From the NCBI RefSeq assembly GCF_030733385.1, contig NZ_JASHJC010000001.1, positions 310,001 through 374,000 of the forward strand: a stretch of DNA of 64,000 nucleotides, given 5' to 3'. This DNA comes from Roseovarius sp. MMSF_3359. GTDB taxonomy: Bacteria; Pseudomonadota; Alphaproteobacteria; Rhodobacterales; Rhodobacteraceae. The notes beneath the pieces were generated by a model. That model saw only the letters and a list, made by a program, of their open reading frames with translations, did no database searches and was not told the origin of the DNA. A program made the position numbers and the translations under genes. Shown in pieces: positions 7,506-18,910 of the stretch (positions within the stretch are counted from its first letter, which is position 1; the number at the start of each line of letters is the position of its first letter).

Positions 7506-8204
7506 TCAAACGCCGATATACCGCTCCACAATGGAATGGTCCCGGCGGAGGGTTTCGGCGTCAATTACCTCGCCGCCCTGGCCGTTTTCGATGAAGGCCA
7601 CCCGGTCGGCCACGGAAATCACCGCATCGACGCGCTGTTCGACCAGCAGGACCGCCACGCCCTGGCTGCGCATCTGGACGATGACCTGCCGGATGGCCTC
7701 GATCATCGACGGCTGCAACCCCTCGGTCGGCTCATCGAGCAAAAGCGCCTTGGGCTTGAGGCAGAGCGCCCGCGCCGTGGCAAGCATCTGTTGTTCTCCG
7801 CCCGACAGGGTCTCGGCCCGCTGGCGAAAGCGTTCGCGCAGGCGGGGGAAGAGTTCCAGCACTTCGTCCAGCGTCTCAGGCCCATGATTGCGGGTGCGCA
7901 GCCCGATTTCGAGGTTTTGTGCCACGCTGAGCCCGGCAAAGAGGCGCCGCCCCTGTGGCACATACCCGATCCCCGCGCGGGGCACGAGATGCGGCGGAAG
8001 CCTGCCCACATCCTGACCGTCCAACGTGATCTGCCCGGACATGAGCGGCAGAAGCCCCATGATTGTTTGCATGGTCGTTGTCTTGCCCGCGCCATTGCGG
8101 CCCAACAGGCAGAGGATCTCGCCGCTCTTCACGGTGAGCGAAAGATCCCGCAGGATCTGCGCGCGGCCATAGCCGGAATTGATCTTGTCGAGTACCAGCA
8201 TCAC
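7506..8204 (-). CDS. livF: Branched-chain amino-acid-type ABC transporter ATPase LivF
   Basis: 232 residues. Walker A GRNGAGKTT is at 35-43, the Q-loop lies in YVPQGRR, the signature is LSGGEQQ and Walker B is LLLDEPTEGL with the His-switch replaced by VEQRVD, as is normal for LivF. It pairs with LivG to power the LivH/LivM permease. It is the last gene of livHMGF and overlaps livG by 4 nt (ATGA). The substrate may be a branched-chain amino acid, an amide or urea; the ATPase sequence does not decide this. Confidence 0.93.
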   Translation of the reverse strand: MMLVLDKINSGYGRAQILRDLSLTVKSGEILCLLGRNGAGKTTTMQTIMGLLPLMSGQITLDGQDVGRLPPHLVPRAGIGYVPQGRRLFAGLSVAQNLEIGLRTRNHGPETLDEVLELFPRLRERFRQRAETLSGGEQQMLATARALCLKPKALLLDEPTEGLQPSMIEAIRQVIVQMRSQGVAVLLVEQRVDAVISVADRVAFIENGQGGEVIDAETLRRDHSIVERYIGV

Positions 8205-8917
8205 CCTGTCCCCAGATAGGCGGCTTGCACATCGCGGTCTGCGCGGATCTCATCTGGCGTGCCTTCGGCCAGCACCGCGCCGAAATTCAGCACGGTCACC
8301 TGATCGGCGGTCTCCATCACGACGCTCATGTTATGTTCGATCAGAAGGATCGTCGTCTTGCCCGCCAGATCGCGTACCAGCGCCTTGAAATTCGTGATCT
8401 CACTGTCGGTCAGGCCCTGCGTCGGCTCATCCAGGATCAGGAGGCGGGGTTGTTGCACCAGCCCCATCGCGATTTCCAGCAGGCGTTGGTGACCATAGGA
8501 CAGATCGCCAGCCTCATGGTCGGCCAGATGCGCCAGCCCCACGCGATCCAGCGCCCCGGCCACCGCGTCGGTCACTTGCGTCCCCTTGAGCCGCCGCCGC
8601 GCGGCCAATGCGACGTTCTCCCCGGCGGGGAGGCGTTCGAAAACGGACGTGATCTGAAACGTGTAGGCCATGCCGCGCAGGATGCGTTTGTGAGCAGGCA
8701 GGGCGGTCACATCCGCCCCGTCGAAATGCACCTGCCCCGAAGAGGGCGCGATGCGTCCGCTAATCATGCCCACGAGCGTCGTCTTGCCCGCGCCGTTTGG
8801 GCCGATCAGGGCACGGACCTCGCCCTCGGGGACCGCCATGGTGACATCCTCTACGGCTTGCAGCCCACCGAAATGTTTGGAGAGCGCGCGGGTCGACAGG
8901 AGGCTCATGGTAGCCAC
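8201..8917 (-). CDS. livG: Branched-chain amino-acid-type ABC transporter ATPase LivG
   Basis: 238 residues. Walker A is GPNGAGKTT near 37-45, the signature motif is degenerate (DLSYGHQRLLEIA), Walker B is LLILDEPTQGL, and the His-switch is IEHNM. The DLSYG form of the signature is typical of LivG. It overlaps livM by 13 nt upstream and livF by 4 nt downstream, so the genes are translationally coupled. Confidence 0.93.
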   Translation of the reverse strand: MATMSLLSTRALSKHFGGLQAVEDVTMAVPEGEVRALIGPNGAGKTTLVGMISGRIAPSSGQVHFDGADVTALPAHKRILRGMAYTFQITSVFERLPAGENVALAARRRLKGTQVTDAVAGALDRVGLAHLADHEAGDLSYGHQRLLEIAMGLVQQPRLLILDEPTQGLTDSEITNFKALVRDLAGKTTILLIEHNMSVVMETADQVTVLNFGAVLAEGTPDEIRADRDVQAAYLGTG

Positions 8918-9849
8918 CGCCAGAGCCGGTTGCGCAGCTCTCCGATCAGGCCTTGGGGCGCAAAGAGTGTCAGAAGCACCAACACCACGCCCGCGATGAG
9001 CATGTAGGCCGTGGTGATGCCGGAGCTGAGGTCGATCAGATAGAACATGAAGAGCGTGCCGACAAAGGGGCCAAGGACGGTTCCGGCCCCACCCAGGAGC
9101 ACCCAGAGAAGCGGGAAGATCGAGTATTGCACGCTGGCGAAACTGGCCCCTGCATAGCCAAAGAGAAGCCCATAAGCCGCGCCCGCGGCCGCCGAGATCG
9201 TACCCGAGATGACCATCGCCATGAGCTTGTGCTTGTAGGTGTCATAGCCCAGCATCCGCACCCGTTCCTCGTTCTCGCGGATGGCGACGAGGGTTTTGCC
9301 GAAAGGCCGCCGCACGAGCCAGAGCGAGGCCAGAAGGCTCAGCGCAAAGAGGATCAGGGCGGCAAAATACCGGTTGGTCGGATCACTGAGGTCGATGCCC
9401 CAGAGCACCCTCTGCGCCTGCTGGATCACGAAACCCTCGTCGCCGCGTGTGAACTCGCCGAAATAGAGCACGGTGAGGTAGCCCGCCTGCGCGAACATCA
9501 GTGTCACGATCATGAAGGCCACGCCCGAGGTGCGCAGTGCCAGAAGCGCCAGCGCGGTCGAGACCACGGCCCCGGCCAGCACCCCGGCGAGCAGCGCGGG
9601 TGCCACGGAGAGGTCCAGATGCTGGATGCCAAGCCCCATGCCATACATGCCCGCGGCAAAGAAGAGCGCGTGGCCGAGGCTGAGAAGGCCCGTATAGCCA
9701 AAGAGGATGTTGTAGCCGACGGCGTAGCTTGCCAGCACCATGATCCGCGCCAAGTTGCCGTGGTGATAGGCTGGCAGGATGAATTGCAGCACGAAGAGCA
9801 GCACCAGCACCCCGCCGTGAAGCGCCATGACCTTGGCCCCGGTGCTCAT
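8905..9849 (-). CDS. livM: Branched-chain amino-acid-type ABC transporter permease LivM
   Basis: 314 residues from ATG 9849, which overlaps the livH stop by 4 nt. A longer open frame runs back to 10359 but lies inside livH and is not real. About eight to nine membrane segments are visible. The family blocks YNILFGYTGLLSLGHALFF and the cytoplasmic GKTLVAIRENEERVRMLGYD (ATPase contact) are present. It forms the inner-membrane channel with LivH. Confidence 0.92.
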   Translation of the reverse strand: MSTGAKVMALHGGVLVLLFVLQFILPAYHHGNLARIMVLASYAVGYNILFGYTGLLSLGHALFFAAGMYGMGLGIQHLDLSVAPALLAGVLAGAVVSTALALLALRTSGVAFMIVTLMFAQAGYLTVLYFGEFTRGDEGFVIQQAQRVLWGIDLSDPTNRYFAALILFALSLLASLWLVRRPFGKTLVAIRENEERVRMLGYDTYKHKLMAMVISGTISAAAGAAYGLLFGYAGASFASVQYSIFPLLWVLLGGAGTVLGPFVGTLFMFYLIDLSSGITTAYMLIAGVVLVLLTLFAPQGLIGELRNRLWRWLP

Positions 9850-10772
9850 GCGCCGCGTTTCCCGGCAAGGCCTTCGGGGCGGAAGACGAGGACGAGGCCA
9901 ACGAGCAAGGTTGCTAGAATCTTGGCCAGGGTGGGCGAGAAGAAGACCGAGATAATGCCATCCGACAGCCCGATCAGCACGGCGGCCAGCACCGTGCCGG
10001 GCAGGCTGCCGAGGCCGCCGATAATGACCACGATGAAGCTCAGCAGAAGCGGATCGGCCCCCATCAGGTAATGTGCCTGCTGGATGGGTACGATCAACAC
10101 CGCCGCCAGTGCCGCCAGCGCCGCACCCATGCCGAAGACCATCGCATAGACCCGCTCGACCGGGATACCAAAGGCCAGCGCCATGTCGCGGTCGGCCTGC
10201 GTGGCGCGCATGACCAGCCCGATCCGGGTGCGTTTCATCAGAAGCCACACGCCGAGCAACACCGCCACTGCGGCGCCGATCACCGCGAGCTTGTAGGTCG
10301 TGGTGCCAAGGCCCCAGGGCCAGATCATCTGCCAGCCGCCCTCGCCACGCTCGAACCACGGAAGGGCGATGCGGGTGTTGAACGGTGCCTCGACCGGGCG
10401 GGCATCGGGGCCATAGGTCATGAGTGCCAGTTGCTGGATGATGTAGAGGAGCCCGATGGTGGCGACGATGGTGCGTTCCGGGTCATAGTCCACCCGTTTG
10501 AGGATGGTCATGTCCGCCGCGACCGCAATGGCGCCAACGATCAGCGGTGCGGCGACAAGCGCCACGGCAAATCCGACGGCCGGGTGACCACCAAGGCTAT
10601 GGGCGATAAACCAGGCGATGACCGCGCCCAGCATGAAGAACTCACCATGGGCGATGTTGACCACGCGCATGACGCCAAAGACCAGTGACAGGCCCACGGC
10701 GGTTAGCGCCAGAACGGCGGCGGTCACGGCCCCTTCGAGCGAGGCGAGGATAAGGTAAGGTCCCAGTTCCAT
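9846..10772 (-). CDS. livH: Branched-chain amino-acid-type ABC transporter permease LivH
   Basis: 308 residues, about eight membrane segments. The N-terminal block GLSLVFGVMRVVNIAHGEFFMLGA and the loop RTRIGLVMRATQADRDMALAFGI, where the ATPase docks, are characteristic of LivH. It is the first gene of the livHMGF set. No periplasmic binding protein (LivK) is present upstream; the next gene is a major-facilitator transporter 105 nt away on the same strand. Confidence 0.93.
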   Translation of the reverse strand: MELGPYLILASLEGAVTAAVLALTAVGLSLVFGVMRVVNIAHGEFFMLGAVIAWFIAHSLGGHPAVGFAVALVAAPLIVGAIAVAADMTILKRVDYDPERTIVATIGLLYIIQQLALMTYGPDARPVEAPFNTRIALPWFERGEGGWQMIWPWGLGTTTYKLAVIGAAVAVLLGVWLLMKRTRIGLVMRATQADRDMALAFGIPVERVYAMVFGMGAALAALAAVLIVPIQQAHYLMGADPLLLSFIVVIIGGLGSLPGTVLAAVLIGLSDGIISVFFSPTLAKILATLLVGLVLVFRPEGLAGKRGA

Positions 10773-10877
10773 TACGCGCCAAGCTGCCCCGATGCAGCGC
10801 GGGGGGCAAGGGTGGAACGTGGCCCGGTGCGATTTTGTTGCCGGACGTGTCGCCTGCGCGCGCGCGGGACCGCGAGG

Positions 10878-12119
10878 TCAGGTCGTCTTGGAGGGTTCAA
10901 TCGCGATCGAGCGCGCCAGCAACAGCAACGAGGTCAGCGCGACGACACCGGCCACCACGTACCAGCCGAGGATGACCTGCAATTCCGCGTAGGCCAGCGT
11001 GTCTTGCGCCGATGTCGACTGCGACGCGAGATAGAGCGACCCGGCAAAGAGGAGCCGAGCACAGAAGCTGCGCAGGGACAGGTAGGTGGCGCGGCTATCG
11101 TCATCGAGGAGCGGTTGGGTGCGGGCCAGGATGAAGGGCTGCGACAGCGAGTTCGGCACCATCCGAAAGAAGAGAAGCACGATGGCCGCCAGCGAATTGG
11201 TCAATGCCAGGACCCCCACCAGGGCGATCTGCATGGCAAAGGCCAGCAGCAGGATACCTGGCAGACCGATGGCATGGCGCAGACGCAGGGCAATGAGCGA
11301 GGTCATAACCGACAGTAGCATCATCACCGCCGAGGTCGCACCGCTGACGATCGGGGCCTCTGCGGCCAGCCCTGCGCCGTTCAGGGCTTCGAGGATGAAG
11401 GGTTGTCCGAAGACAAAGGGCAGGTGGCTGAACCCGTACATCAGGACACTGAGCAGAAAGAGCCAGCCCAGAACCGGTTGCACCAGCGCGGGTTTGAGCG
11501 AGGCTAGCCGCATCAACTCGGAGCCTTGTGGGTGAGGCGCGCCGTGGGTCTGGGCTTCGCTGAATTTCCACGTCAGGACCAAGACGCCCACGGCCACGAT
11601 CGTGCCCGCGATGAACGGCAGTTCCGCATCGGCATAGGACATCACCCCGCCCAGCACAGCCGACAGTGCCAGCGCGACGAAAGAGAATCGCCAGGCGCGC
11701 AGCTCCTGCGCCTCGATTTCGTCCTGCCGGTCATCCGCAGCGAGCGATTCGAACAAGAGCGCGCTGTCGGTGCCGGAATTGAACGCGGTGCTGGCCCCGA
11801 GGAAAACTTGCGCGAGGGCAAAGACGGCAAAACCATCGCCGAAACTCAAAAGCGCCGCGCCGATCAGGGCCGCGATGCCCGACGCGATCAGCGTGAAGCG
11901 CCGCCCGATCCGGTCGGACAGGTATCCCGACGGCACTTCCAACGCGGTCGTGCCAATGTCGTAGATCGCATAAAGCAGAATCGCATCGGCCGGGGTCAGG
12001 CGGTCCTGGAAGAAAAGGAACCAGACCGCCTGCCAGAAGACGAGGTTGCGGCAGAACTGGTACCACGGATAAAGCGCGATATTGCGGGTGGGGCCATCCG
12101 TGGCATGTTGAGACGTCAT
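10878..12119 (-). CDS. Major facilitator superfamily transporter
   Basis: 413 residues with about 12 hydrophobic segments. The signature between helices 2 and 3 is recognisable (GYLSDRIGRRFTLIASG), which places it in the MFS. A polar linker (about 190-205, with SEAQTHGAPHPQGSE) separates the two six-helix halves. The substrate is unknown. It lies between the liv operon and a second transporter, all on the minus strand. A drug or metabolite exporter is the most general guess. Confidence 0.85.
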   Translation of the reverse strand: MTSQHATDGPTRNIALYPWYQFCRNLVFWQAVWFLFFQDRLTPADAILLYAIYDIGTTALEVPSGYLSDRIGRRFTLIASGIAALIGAALLSFGDGFAVFALAQVFLGASTAFNSGTDSALLFESLAADDRQDEIEAQELRAWRFSFVALALSAVLGGVMSYADAELPFIAGTIVAVGVLVLTWKFSEAQTHGAPHPQGSELMRLASLKPALVQPVLGWLFLLSVLMYGFSHLPFVFGQPFILEALNGAGLAAEAPIVSGATSAVMMLLSVMTSLIALRLRHAIGLPGILLLAFAMQIALVGVLALTNSLAAIVLLFFRMVPNSLSQPFILARTQPLLDDDSRATYLSLRSFCARLLFAGSLYLASQSTSAQDTLAYAELQVILGWYVVAGVVALTSLLLLARSIAIEPSKTT

Positions 12120-12199
12120 GAGCCGGTTCCTTCGCGGGCCCAGGGGGTCTGACCCTGTTCCCTGTCACCGTTCATCAGTGTGAGATCACCGCCGATGCG

Positions 12200-13831
12200 T
12201 CAATCGTTGCTGCGCAGGGGAGAGCGTTTGACGACAAGTATTGTCAGGATCGGCAGGGCCACGGTCAGCGCGGCAACCGTCAGCAGAAGCCAGCCCAACT
12301 GGCTGTAATCCGCCGCGACCTCGACGGTACCCGTGGCCGCATCGCGCACCTCTCGGGTGACCTCATAGATCTGGTTGAGATACTTGGTGAGGAGTGCGCT
12401 GGCCGAGAGCGCGAGGTTTGTGAAGGACGCCATCACGGCGAAAAACGTGGCCTTGAGGTGCCCGGGCGCATTCCGGGCGATCCAGGCCAGCATCGGAATG
12501 ACCGCCACCTGTCCCAGGGGCGATTCGACCGCCGTATCGAGGACCGCGATGAAACGCGCATCGACGATCCCGCCGGTCAGGGCGGAGGTCCAATGATGCA
12601 CGCCGTAATAGAGCCCGATGTTGGGCAGGGTCAGCAGGCCCGCCACCAGTGTAAGCATGACGACGAGCCAGGTGATCGAGCGGGTGGCCATCATCGGACG
12701 CAATACGACCATGCCGACGAGTGTCAGCACCGAGACGATCAATGACAGGACCGACAGGAATTGCTGGTCAAAGCCCAGGATGTCGATTTCGAACCATGTC
12801 TGCCCGGGGCCGGGGCGGGGGACGGCGCGAAAGAAAAAGAGGATCAGCGCAGTGCCGATCAGCGCCCTGGCCTGTGCCGGGCTGAGGACAGACACGAGCT
12901 GTCGCATCAGCAGGGCCACGATGATCATCGACCCGGCAAAGATGATTTCCTGACCATAGGCGATGTCCGACAGGCCAACGCCGAGGGTGAGCGCCACGAA
13001 ACCGGCACCGCCGATGAAGTACCAAGGGTTCGGCGTGGTTTCTTCCTCCGGGCGGTCCAGCGCGGCAATGTCTGCCTCGGATGCGCCGTGCAGTCGCAAA
13101 CGGCGGCGGTGCAGGTTTTTCTGGACCCCGGCGAGCACCACGCCCGAGACGGACAGCAATGGCACGATCAGGCCAAGGAGGTAGATCCGCGCATAGATCG
13201 CTTCTTTGTCGGCGCCGGTCAGGGCCTCGATATCCGAGAACATGTAGATGTTGAGCAGTGCCACCACGACCGTGCCGCCAATCAGGGCAAAACGGCCCAG
13301 CGTCTGCATCGTGACATGCATCGCCCTGGCGTCTTCTTCGGGGATCGGCTGGCCAGTTTGGTCCAGCTTCGGCACCGCCTCGACCGACATGGCATCCGCG
13401 ACGGCGTCTTGAATGACAAGGCCGCAGGGGGCGAGGATGAAGGAGGTGATGTACCAGCTGCTGATGGGCATCACCGCCTGCATCATGTCGGTCTGAACGA
13501 TGACCAGATACATGATGAACATGCTGGCAGCCGTTAGCGCCGCGCCCAGCCAGACCAGCACCCATTTCCATTTCCAGATGATGTCGACCAGATGCCCCAG
13601 GGGCATCTTCAACGCCCAGGGCAGCCCCGCCCAGAAGGCCAGACCGGCCAGGTAAGCGGCGGAGAGGTCGAGGTAATCCTTGACAAAGAACGTCCCCACG
13701 ATCCCGGTCAGCGTGGCCACGCCATAGGCGAAATAGATCATGATCGGCGGCAGGAAGGACCAGCGCAATTGCCGGATCAGGTCGAAGACAACCGCATCGA
13801 CGGCGCGATGGAACTTGCCGAGTATCGTCAT
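12200..13831 (-). CDS. Large MFS-type transporter, resembling the folate/biopterin (BT1) family
   Basis: 543 residues from ATG 13831; 25 upstream codons of open frame overlap arsC and are discarded. It has about 12-13 hydrophobic segments. The N-terminal stretch FAYGVATLTGIVGTFFVKDYLDLS followed by WALKMPLGHLVDI matches the layout of BT1-type folate/pteridine carriers rather than ordinary MFS drug exporters. A cytoplasmic loop near 240-265 is Arg- and Glu-rich. It starts 10 nt after the arsC stop, so it is co-transcribed with arsC and pyrD. The substrate is inferred only from the family and is uncertain. Confidence 0.75.
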   Translation of the reverse strand: MTILGKFHRAVDAVVFDLIRQLRWSFLPPIMIYFAYGVATLTGIVGTFFVKDYLDLSAAYLAGLAFWAGLPWALKMPLGHLVDIIWKWKWVLVWLGAALTAASMFIMYLVIVQTDMMQAVMPISSWYITSFILAPCGLVIQDAVADAMSVEAVPKLDQTGQPIPEEDARAMHVTMQTLGRFALIGGTVVVALLNIYMFSDIEALTGADKEAIYARIYLLGLIVPLLSVSGVVLAGVQKNLHRRRLRLHGASEADIAALDRPEEETTPNPWYFIGGAGFVALTLGVGLSDIAYGQEIIFAGSMIIVALLMRQLVSVLSPAQARALIGTALILFFFRAVPRPGPGQTWFEIDILGFDQQFLSVLSLIVSVLTLVGMVVLRPMMATRSITWLVVMLTLVAGLLTLPNIGLYYGVHHWTSALTGGIVDARFIAVLDTAVESPLGQVAVIPMLAWIARNAPGHLKATFFAVMASFTNLALSASALLTKYLNQIYEVTREVRDAATGTVEVAADYSQLGWLLLTVAALTVALPILTILVVKRSPLRSND

Positions 13832-13841
13832 CTGATCCCGG

Positions 13842-14183
13842 TCACAAAATGGCCAGCACGCTTTCCGGCGGGCGTCCAAGTGCGGCGCGGTCGCCTTTGA
13901 GAACAATCGGACGTTCGATCAGTTTCGGGTGCTGGGCCAGCGCCGCGATGAGGTTTTCGTCATCGTCGGTTTTCGCAAGGCCAAGCTCCTTGAAAAGCGC
14001 CTCGCCGGTGCGGGTGATGTCAATGGGTTTAAGGCCGAGGGCCGTTAGGGCCGCGCGGATGTCATCGGCGCTTGGCGCATCGTCGAGATAGGTGCGGATG
14101 CTGACGTCCTCCCCGCGCTCCTGCAGAAGCGCCAGCGTCTGGCGGGATTTGGAACAGCGCGGGTTGTGCCAGATGGTGGTCAT
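13842..14183 (-). CDS. arsC: ArsC-family arsenate reductase (glutaredoxin type) or Spx-like thioredoxin-fold protein
   Basis: 113 residues, the usual ArsC size. The active-site HNPRCSKSR at 6-14 has the single catalytic Cys (C10), and the C-terminal LIERPIV with following Arg completes the arsenate-binding signature. These enzymes reduce arsenate to arsenite with glutathione/glutaredoxin. No ars efflux pump or ArsR is nearby; the next gene downstream is a large transporter not of the ArsB or Acr3 type. The start overlaps the pyrD stop by 4 nt (ATGA), so it is translated with pyrD. Confidence 0.85.
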   Translation of the reverse strand: MTTIWHNPRCSKSRQTLALLQERGEDVSIRTYLDDAPSADDIRAALTALGLKPIDITRTGEALFKELGLAKTDDDENLIAALAQHPKLIERPIVLKGDRAALGRPPESVLAIL

Positions 14184-15238
14184 AGCCAGTCCTGTCTTTT
14201 GGTGCCGATGGCCTCGGAGATATTGGTAAATCCGTCGGCGTCAAGCAGTGGTTCGAGACCTCGTGCGATATCTGCGGCAAGCGACAGCCCGCGATAGACC
14301 ATCGCGGAATAGAGCTGTACCGCGCTCGCCCCGGCGCAGATTTTGGCATAGGCTTCCTCGGCGCTGCTGATGCCGCCCACGCCGATCAGGGGCAGTTTGC
14401 CGTCGGTGAGCTGCGTAAGCTGCGCCAGAACACGGGTGGATTTTTCGAAAAGCGGGGCACCGGAAAGGCCCCCGGCCTCGTCCCGGTGCGGGCTTGTGAG
14501 GCCTTCGCGCGACAGCGTGGTGTTGGTGGCGATGATCCCGTCGAGCCCGGTTGAAAGCGCGACCTCGGCAATGTCCCCCAAATCGGACAGCGCGAGATCG
14601 GGGGCGATCTTGAGGAAGACGGGGATCGGGTTTTGCAGCCAGTTGCGCGCCTCGATCACGCCTTTGAGCAGGGCGGTGAGAGCCTCGGGTCCCTGCAGGT
14701 CCCGCAGTTTTTCGGTGTTGGGGCTGGAGACATTGACCGTGGCGAAATCCAGGTAGCGGCCGCAATGGGACAGGACCCGGGCAAAATCCTCGGCCCGGTC
14801 ATCGCTGTCCTTGTTGGCACCGAGGTTGAGGCCGATGATGGCCGCCTTGGGCCGTTTGGCGAGTCGGCGGGCGGCGGCCTCCATCCCGTCATTGTTGAAC
14901 CCGAAGCGGTTGATCACCGCATCGTCGTCGGAGAGGCGAAAGAGCCGGGGGCGCGGATTGCCCGGCTGCGCGCGCGGGGTGATGGCGCCGACTTCGATGA
15001 AGCCGAAGCCCGCGCGGCTGAGGGGCGCGAGCGCGGTGGCGTTCTTGTCAAACCCGGCGGCGAGGCCCACCGGGTTGGGCAGATCAAGCCCGGCAAGGTT
15101 TGTGCGCAGGCGCGGCGAGGTGACCGGCCCGGGCGTTGGTGCGAGCCCAAGGCGCAGTGCCCGGACGGCGAGGCCATGGGCGGTTTCCGGGTCACATCGG
15201 TGCAGCGCGGCGAGACCCGCGCGTTCGATCAACTTCAT
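14180..15238 (-). CDS. pyrD: Quinone-dependent dihydroorotate dehydrogenase (class 2)
   Basis: 352 residues from ATG 15238 (MKLIERAG), which overlaps the DUF952 gene stop by 4 nt. It oxidises dihydroorotate to orotate in pyrimidine synthesis and passes electrons to the quinone pool. Class 2 features are the N-terminal helical membrane-attachment region (1-40), [10 protein letters not shown], the catalytic Ser region NVSSPNT, FLKIAPD, ATNTT, and GVGGI with the FMN phosphate site. The longer open frame upstream is not conserved sequence. Confidence 0.95.
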   Translation of the reverse strand: MKLIERAGLAALHRCDPETAHGLAVRALRLGLAPTPGPVTSPRLRTNLAGLDLPNPVGLAAGFDKNATALAPLSRAGFGFIEVGAITPRAQPGNPRPRLFRLSDDDAVINRFGFNNDGMEAAARRLAKRPKAAIIGLNLGANKDSDDRAEDFARVLSHCGRYLDFATVNVSSPNTEKLRDLQGPEALTALLKGVIEARNWLQNPIPVFLKIAPDLALSDLGDIAEVALSTGLDGIIATNTTLSREGLTSPHRDEAGGLSGAPLFEKSTRVLAQLTQLTDGKLPLIGVGGISSAEEAYAKICAGASAVQLYSAMVYRGLSLAADIARGLEPLLDADGFTNISEAIGTKRQDWL

Positions 15239-15573
15239 GTCAGACCCGGCGGGAATTGATGTTCGCCGTCGACGAGGGGCAGCGGCTGCGCCCAGTGGAC
15301 ATCGGACAGGTGCAGGTTGCGATAGAGATGCGGGAAGAGCGCGCCGCCGCGCGAGGGTTCCCATTTCAGCGCGTCGCCAAGCGTGTCGGCCTCGACCGCC
15401 AGGAGCATCAGCCCCTCTTCACCAGCGAAATGTTTGGCGGCGGTTTCGGGTGCTTGCGCGAGTGTCGAGAAATGCACGTAGCCATCGGCCAGGTCGACCG
15501 GCGCGCCGGCGGTTTCCTTGTTGGCTTTCAGATCGGCCCATTCGGAGGCGTGGAAAATCTTGTAGATCAGCAT
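15235..15573 (-). CDS. DUF952 family protein
   Basis: 112 residues. The family pattern is complete: start [14 protein letters not shown] near 30-37, [24 protein letters not shown] and the terminal region with [15 protein letters not shown]952 proteins are small, cytoplasmic and of unknown biochemical role, structurally related to ADP-ribosyltransferase-like folds. It is the first gene of a four-gene minus-strand operon with pyrD, arsC and the BT1-like transporter, all joined by overlaps or a 10-nt gap. Confidence 0.85.
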   Translation of the reverse strand: MLIYKIFHASEWADLKANKETAGAPVDLADGYVHFSTLAQAPETAAKHFAGEEGLMLLAVEADTLGDALKWEPSRGGALFPHLYRNLHLSDVHWAQPLPLVDGEHQFPPGLT

Positions 15574-15716
15574 GAAAGCGTGATGCCTCGCGCCCGGTTG
15601 GCGGTCAAGCGCGAAGCGCAGCCGTTGTTAAATTGAGTGCGCTGGACGCGCACGCCGGATATCTCGTCGTTGCCCTCCGGGCGCCTCCTCGGGTCGCGTG
15701 TGGCGTGGGTAGGGGC

Positions 15717-16703
15717 CTAGCCGTCGAAGGGCAGGCGCGTGATGTCGAAACCTTCCGCGTCGAGCAGGTGCAGCAGGCCGTGCTCACCAGGCAGGTGGGC
15801 GGCGCCCACTGCGATGAAAACCGTCTGGTTCGTCGTGTCGCGCATCAGCACCTCCACCCAGCCGTGATTGCGTTCGATCAGCAATTGTTGTTCGAAGAGA
15901 TCGAAATCCGTTTCGGCGTCCGGGCCGCCGTATTTGAGTGAAATCAGGCGGGAGAATTCCCAGATCAGCGCAACCTCCTGCGCGAGGTAGCGTTGACGCA
16001 GCGTGTAGGCCAGGTCGTCCGCATCGCCGGACCAGGAGAACATCAGGCGGATCATGTCCAGCTGTTCTTCTTGCGGGTAGCTGTCGAAGAGAGTGAGCAG
16101 TTTGCGGAAATCTTCGAGCGAGCGGCTCGGGTTGCCGATTTCACTGGCGTAGTCACCGATCCGCTTGTCGATGCCGGCGTCGCTTGCGAGACTGTTGCGG
16201 GCTTCGCAGGGGCCGATCCCCAGCATCATCGCGGCCCAGAAGGGTTTGAACTTGGCAGCCATGAACCCGGGGATGGCGCGGGCATTCATTTCTTCGGTTA
16301 GGCGTTGCCAGTCCTCTTCGCCCAGGAGGTCGGGCAGGGTTGGGCCCTGCATGATGAACATGATCGACGGGTCCCGCGCCAGTTCGCGCTGCAACTGGTC
16401 CTGGTCATCGTTCGAGACTTCGAGATAGACCCTGTCCGCCTGATCGATCATCGGCTTGAGTGCGGCCAGGTGGGCGGCCGTGCGATCATGTTCGAAATGG
16501 TAGGTGCCAAAGAGAGTGAAGGTCGTGTCGCCGCGGGTCGCGCGCCACAAGAGCCCCTCGGGATAGGCGGTTTCTGCTGCGCGCTCGGTGAGTGTTGCCC
16601 GGTCTGCGTCCGACAGGGTTTGGATCAGGTCCTGACCTTCGCATTGCGCGAAAGCGGTGGGCGGCATCAGCAGGCAGAAGCCAAGAGTAAGAAAACGTAG
16701 CAT
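15717..16703 (-). CDS. TraB/GumN family secreted protein
   Basis: 328 residues with a signal peptide (cleavage near AFA-QC, residue 19). The TraB/GumN family hallmark pair is present: LFGTYHFEHDR near 68 (GT.H) and, close to the C-terminus, the second GAAHLPGEHGLLHLL block. Conserved acidic residues follow in VYLEVS. The fold is related to erythromycin-esterase/TIKI metalloproteases, so a periplasmic hydrolase is possible, but no substrate is known for bacterial members. It is divergent from groES with a 219-bp shared upstream region. Confidence 0.88.
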   Translation of the reverse strand: MLRFLTLGFCLLMPPTAFAQCEGQDLIQTLSDADRATLTERAAETAYPEGLLWRATRGDTTFTLFGTYHFEHDRTAAHLAALKPMIDQADRVYLEVSNDDQDQLQRELARDPSIMFIMQGPTLPDLLGEEDWQRLTEEMNARAIPGFMAAKFKPFWAAMMLGIGPCEARNSLASDAGIDKRIGDYASEIGNPSRSLEDFRKLLTLFDSYPQEEQLDMIRLMFSWSGDADDLAYTLRQRYLAQEVALIWEFSRLISLKYGGPDAETDFDLFEQQLLIERNHGWVEVLMRDTTNQTVFIAVGAAHLPGEHGLLHLLDAEGFDITRLPFDG

Positions 16704-16793
16704 GGGGCAACACTACGCAGCCCGCCGCGACCCGCAAGGGCAAAGCGGGGTCTGCTGCGTTGTAAATGCTTCGAAAAAATTTGCGCGAAGTTG

Positions 16794-16822
16794 TTGACTC
16801 CGTTTTCTCACGTCCTTAGCTA
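16794..16822 (+). promoter_or_regulatory. Promoter of groESL
   Basis: TTGACT (16794-16799), a 17-nt spacer and TAGCTA (16817-16822) form a sigma-70-like promoter. The expected RNA start near 16829 coincides with the left arm of the CIRCE element, the usual arrangement for HrcA repression. Confidence 0.75.
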
Positions 16823-16829
16823 TGCGCCG

Positions 16830-16856
16830 TTAGCACTCGATCAAGGTGAGTGCTAA
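16830..16856 (+). promoter_or_regulatory. CIRCE element (HrcA operator)
   Basis: TTAGCACTC, nine spacer bases, and GAGTGCTAA match the CIRCE consensus in all 18 arm positions. HrcA binds it as a dimer and represses chaperonin genes; its release under heat stress induces them. It lies in the 5' leader of groES. Confidence 0.97.
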
Positions 16857-16922
16857 CGGCCCCACCATGATCTTTTGGGGAGGGGCCAAGAGGGAGTAAC
16901 TTTGAGCTAAGGAGCCTCAGAG

Positions 16923-17210
16923 ATGGCATTTAAACCGCTACATGATCGCGTCGTTGTACGCCGCGTTGAAAGCGAAGAGAAAACAGCCGGTGGGCTGATC
17001 ATCCCCGACAGCGCCAAGGAAAAGCCGAGCGAAGGCGAGGTTGTCGCCTGCGGCGAAGGCGCCCGCAAGGACAGCGGTGAACTGATCCCGATGGCCATCA
17101 GCGCCGGTGACCGGGTCCTGTTCGGCAAGTGGTCGGGCACCGAGATCACGCTGGACGGTGAAGAGCTGCTGATCATGAAAGAAAGCGACATTCTGGGCGT
17201 GATCGCCTGA
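16923..17210 (+). CDS. groES: Co-chaperonin GroES
   Basis: 95 residues, standard size. Starts [14 protein letters not shown], has the mobile loop at about 17-33 ([22 protein letters not shown]) containing the hydrophobic GroEL-binding triplet LII, and ends with the conserved ILGVI. A good ribosome site (AAGGAG) lies upstream. GroES forms a heptameric lid on the GroEL chamber. It is followed by groEL after 38 nt. Confidence 0.99.
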   Translation: MAFKPLHDRVVVRRVESEEKTAGGLIIPDSAKEKPSEGEVVACGEGARKDSGELIPMAISAGDRVLFGKWSGTEITLDGEELLIMKESDILGVIA

Positions 17211-17230
17211 GCCGCTGACTGAAACACTAA

Positions 17231-18889
<1,659 letters not shown>

Positions 18890-18910
18890 GCCAAGCCTTC
18901 GCGCTAAAGG

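Noticed and set aside
9850..10359. N-terminal extension of LivM
   Set aside because: The added region overlaps livH in another frame and is not membrane-like; the ATG at 9849 fits the family.
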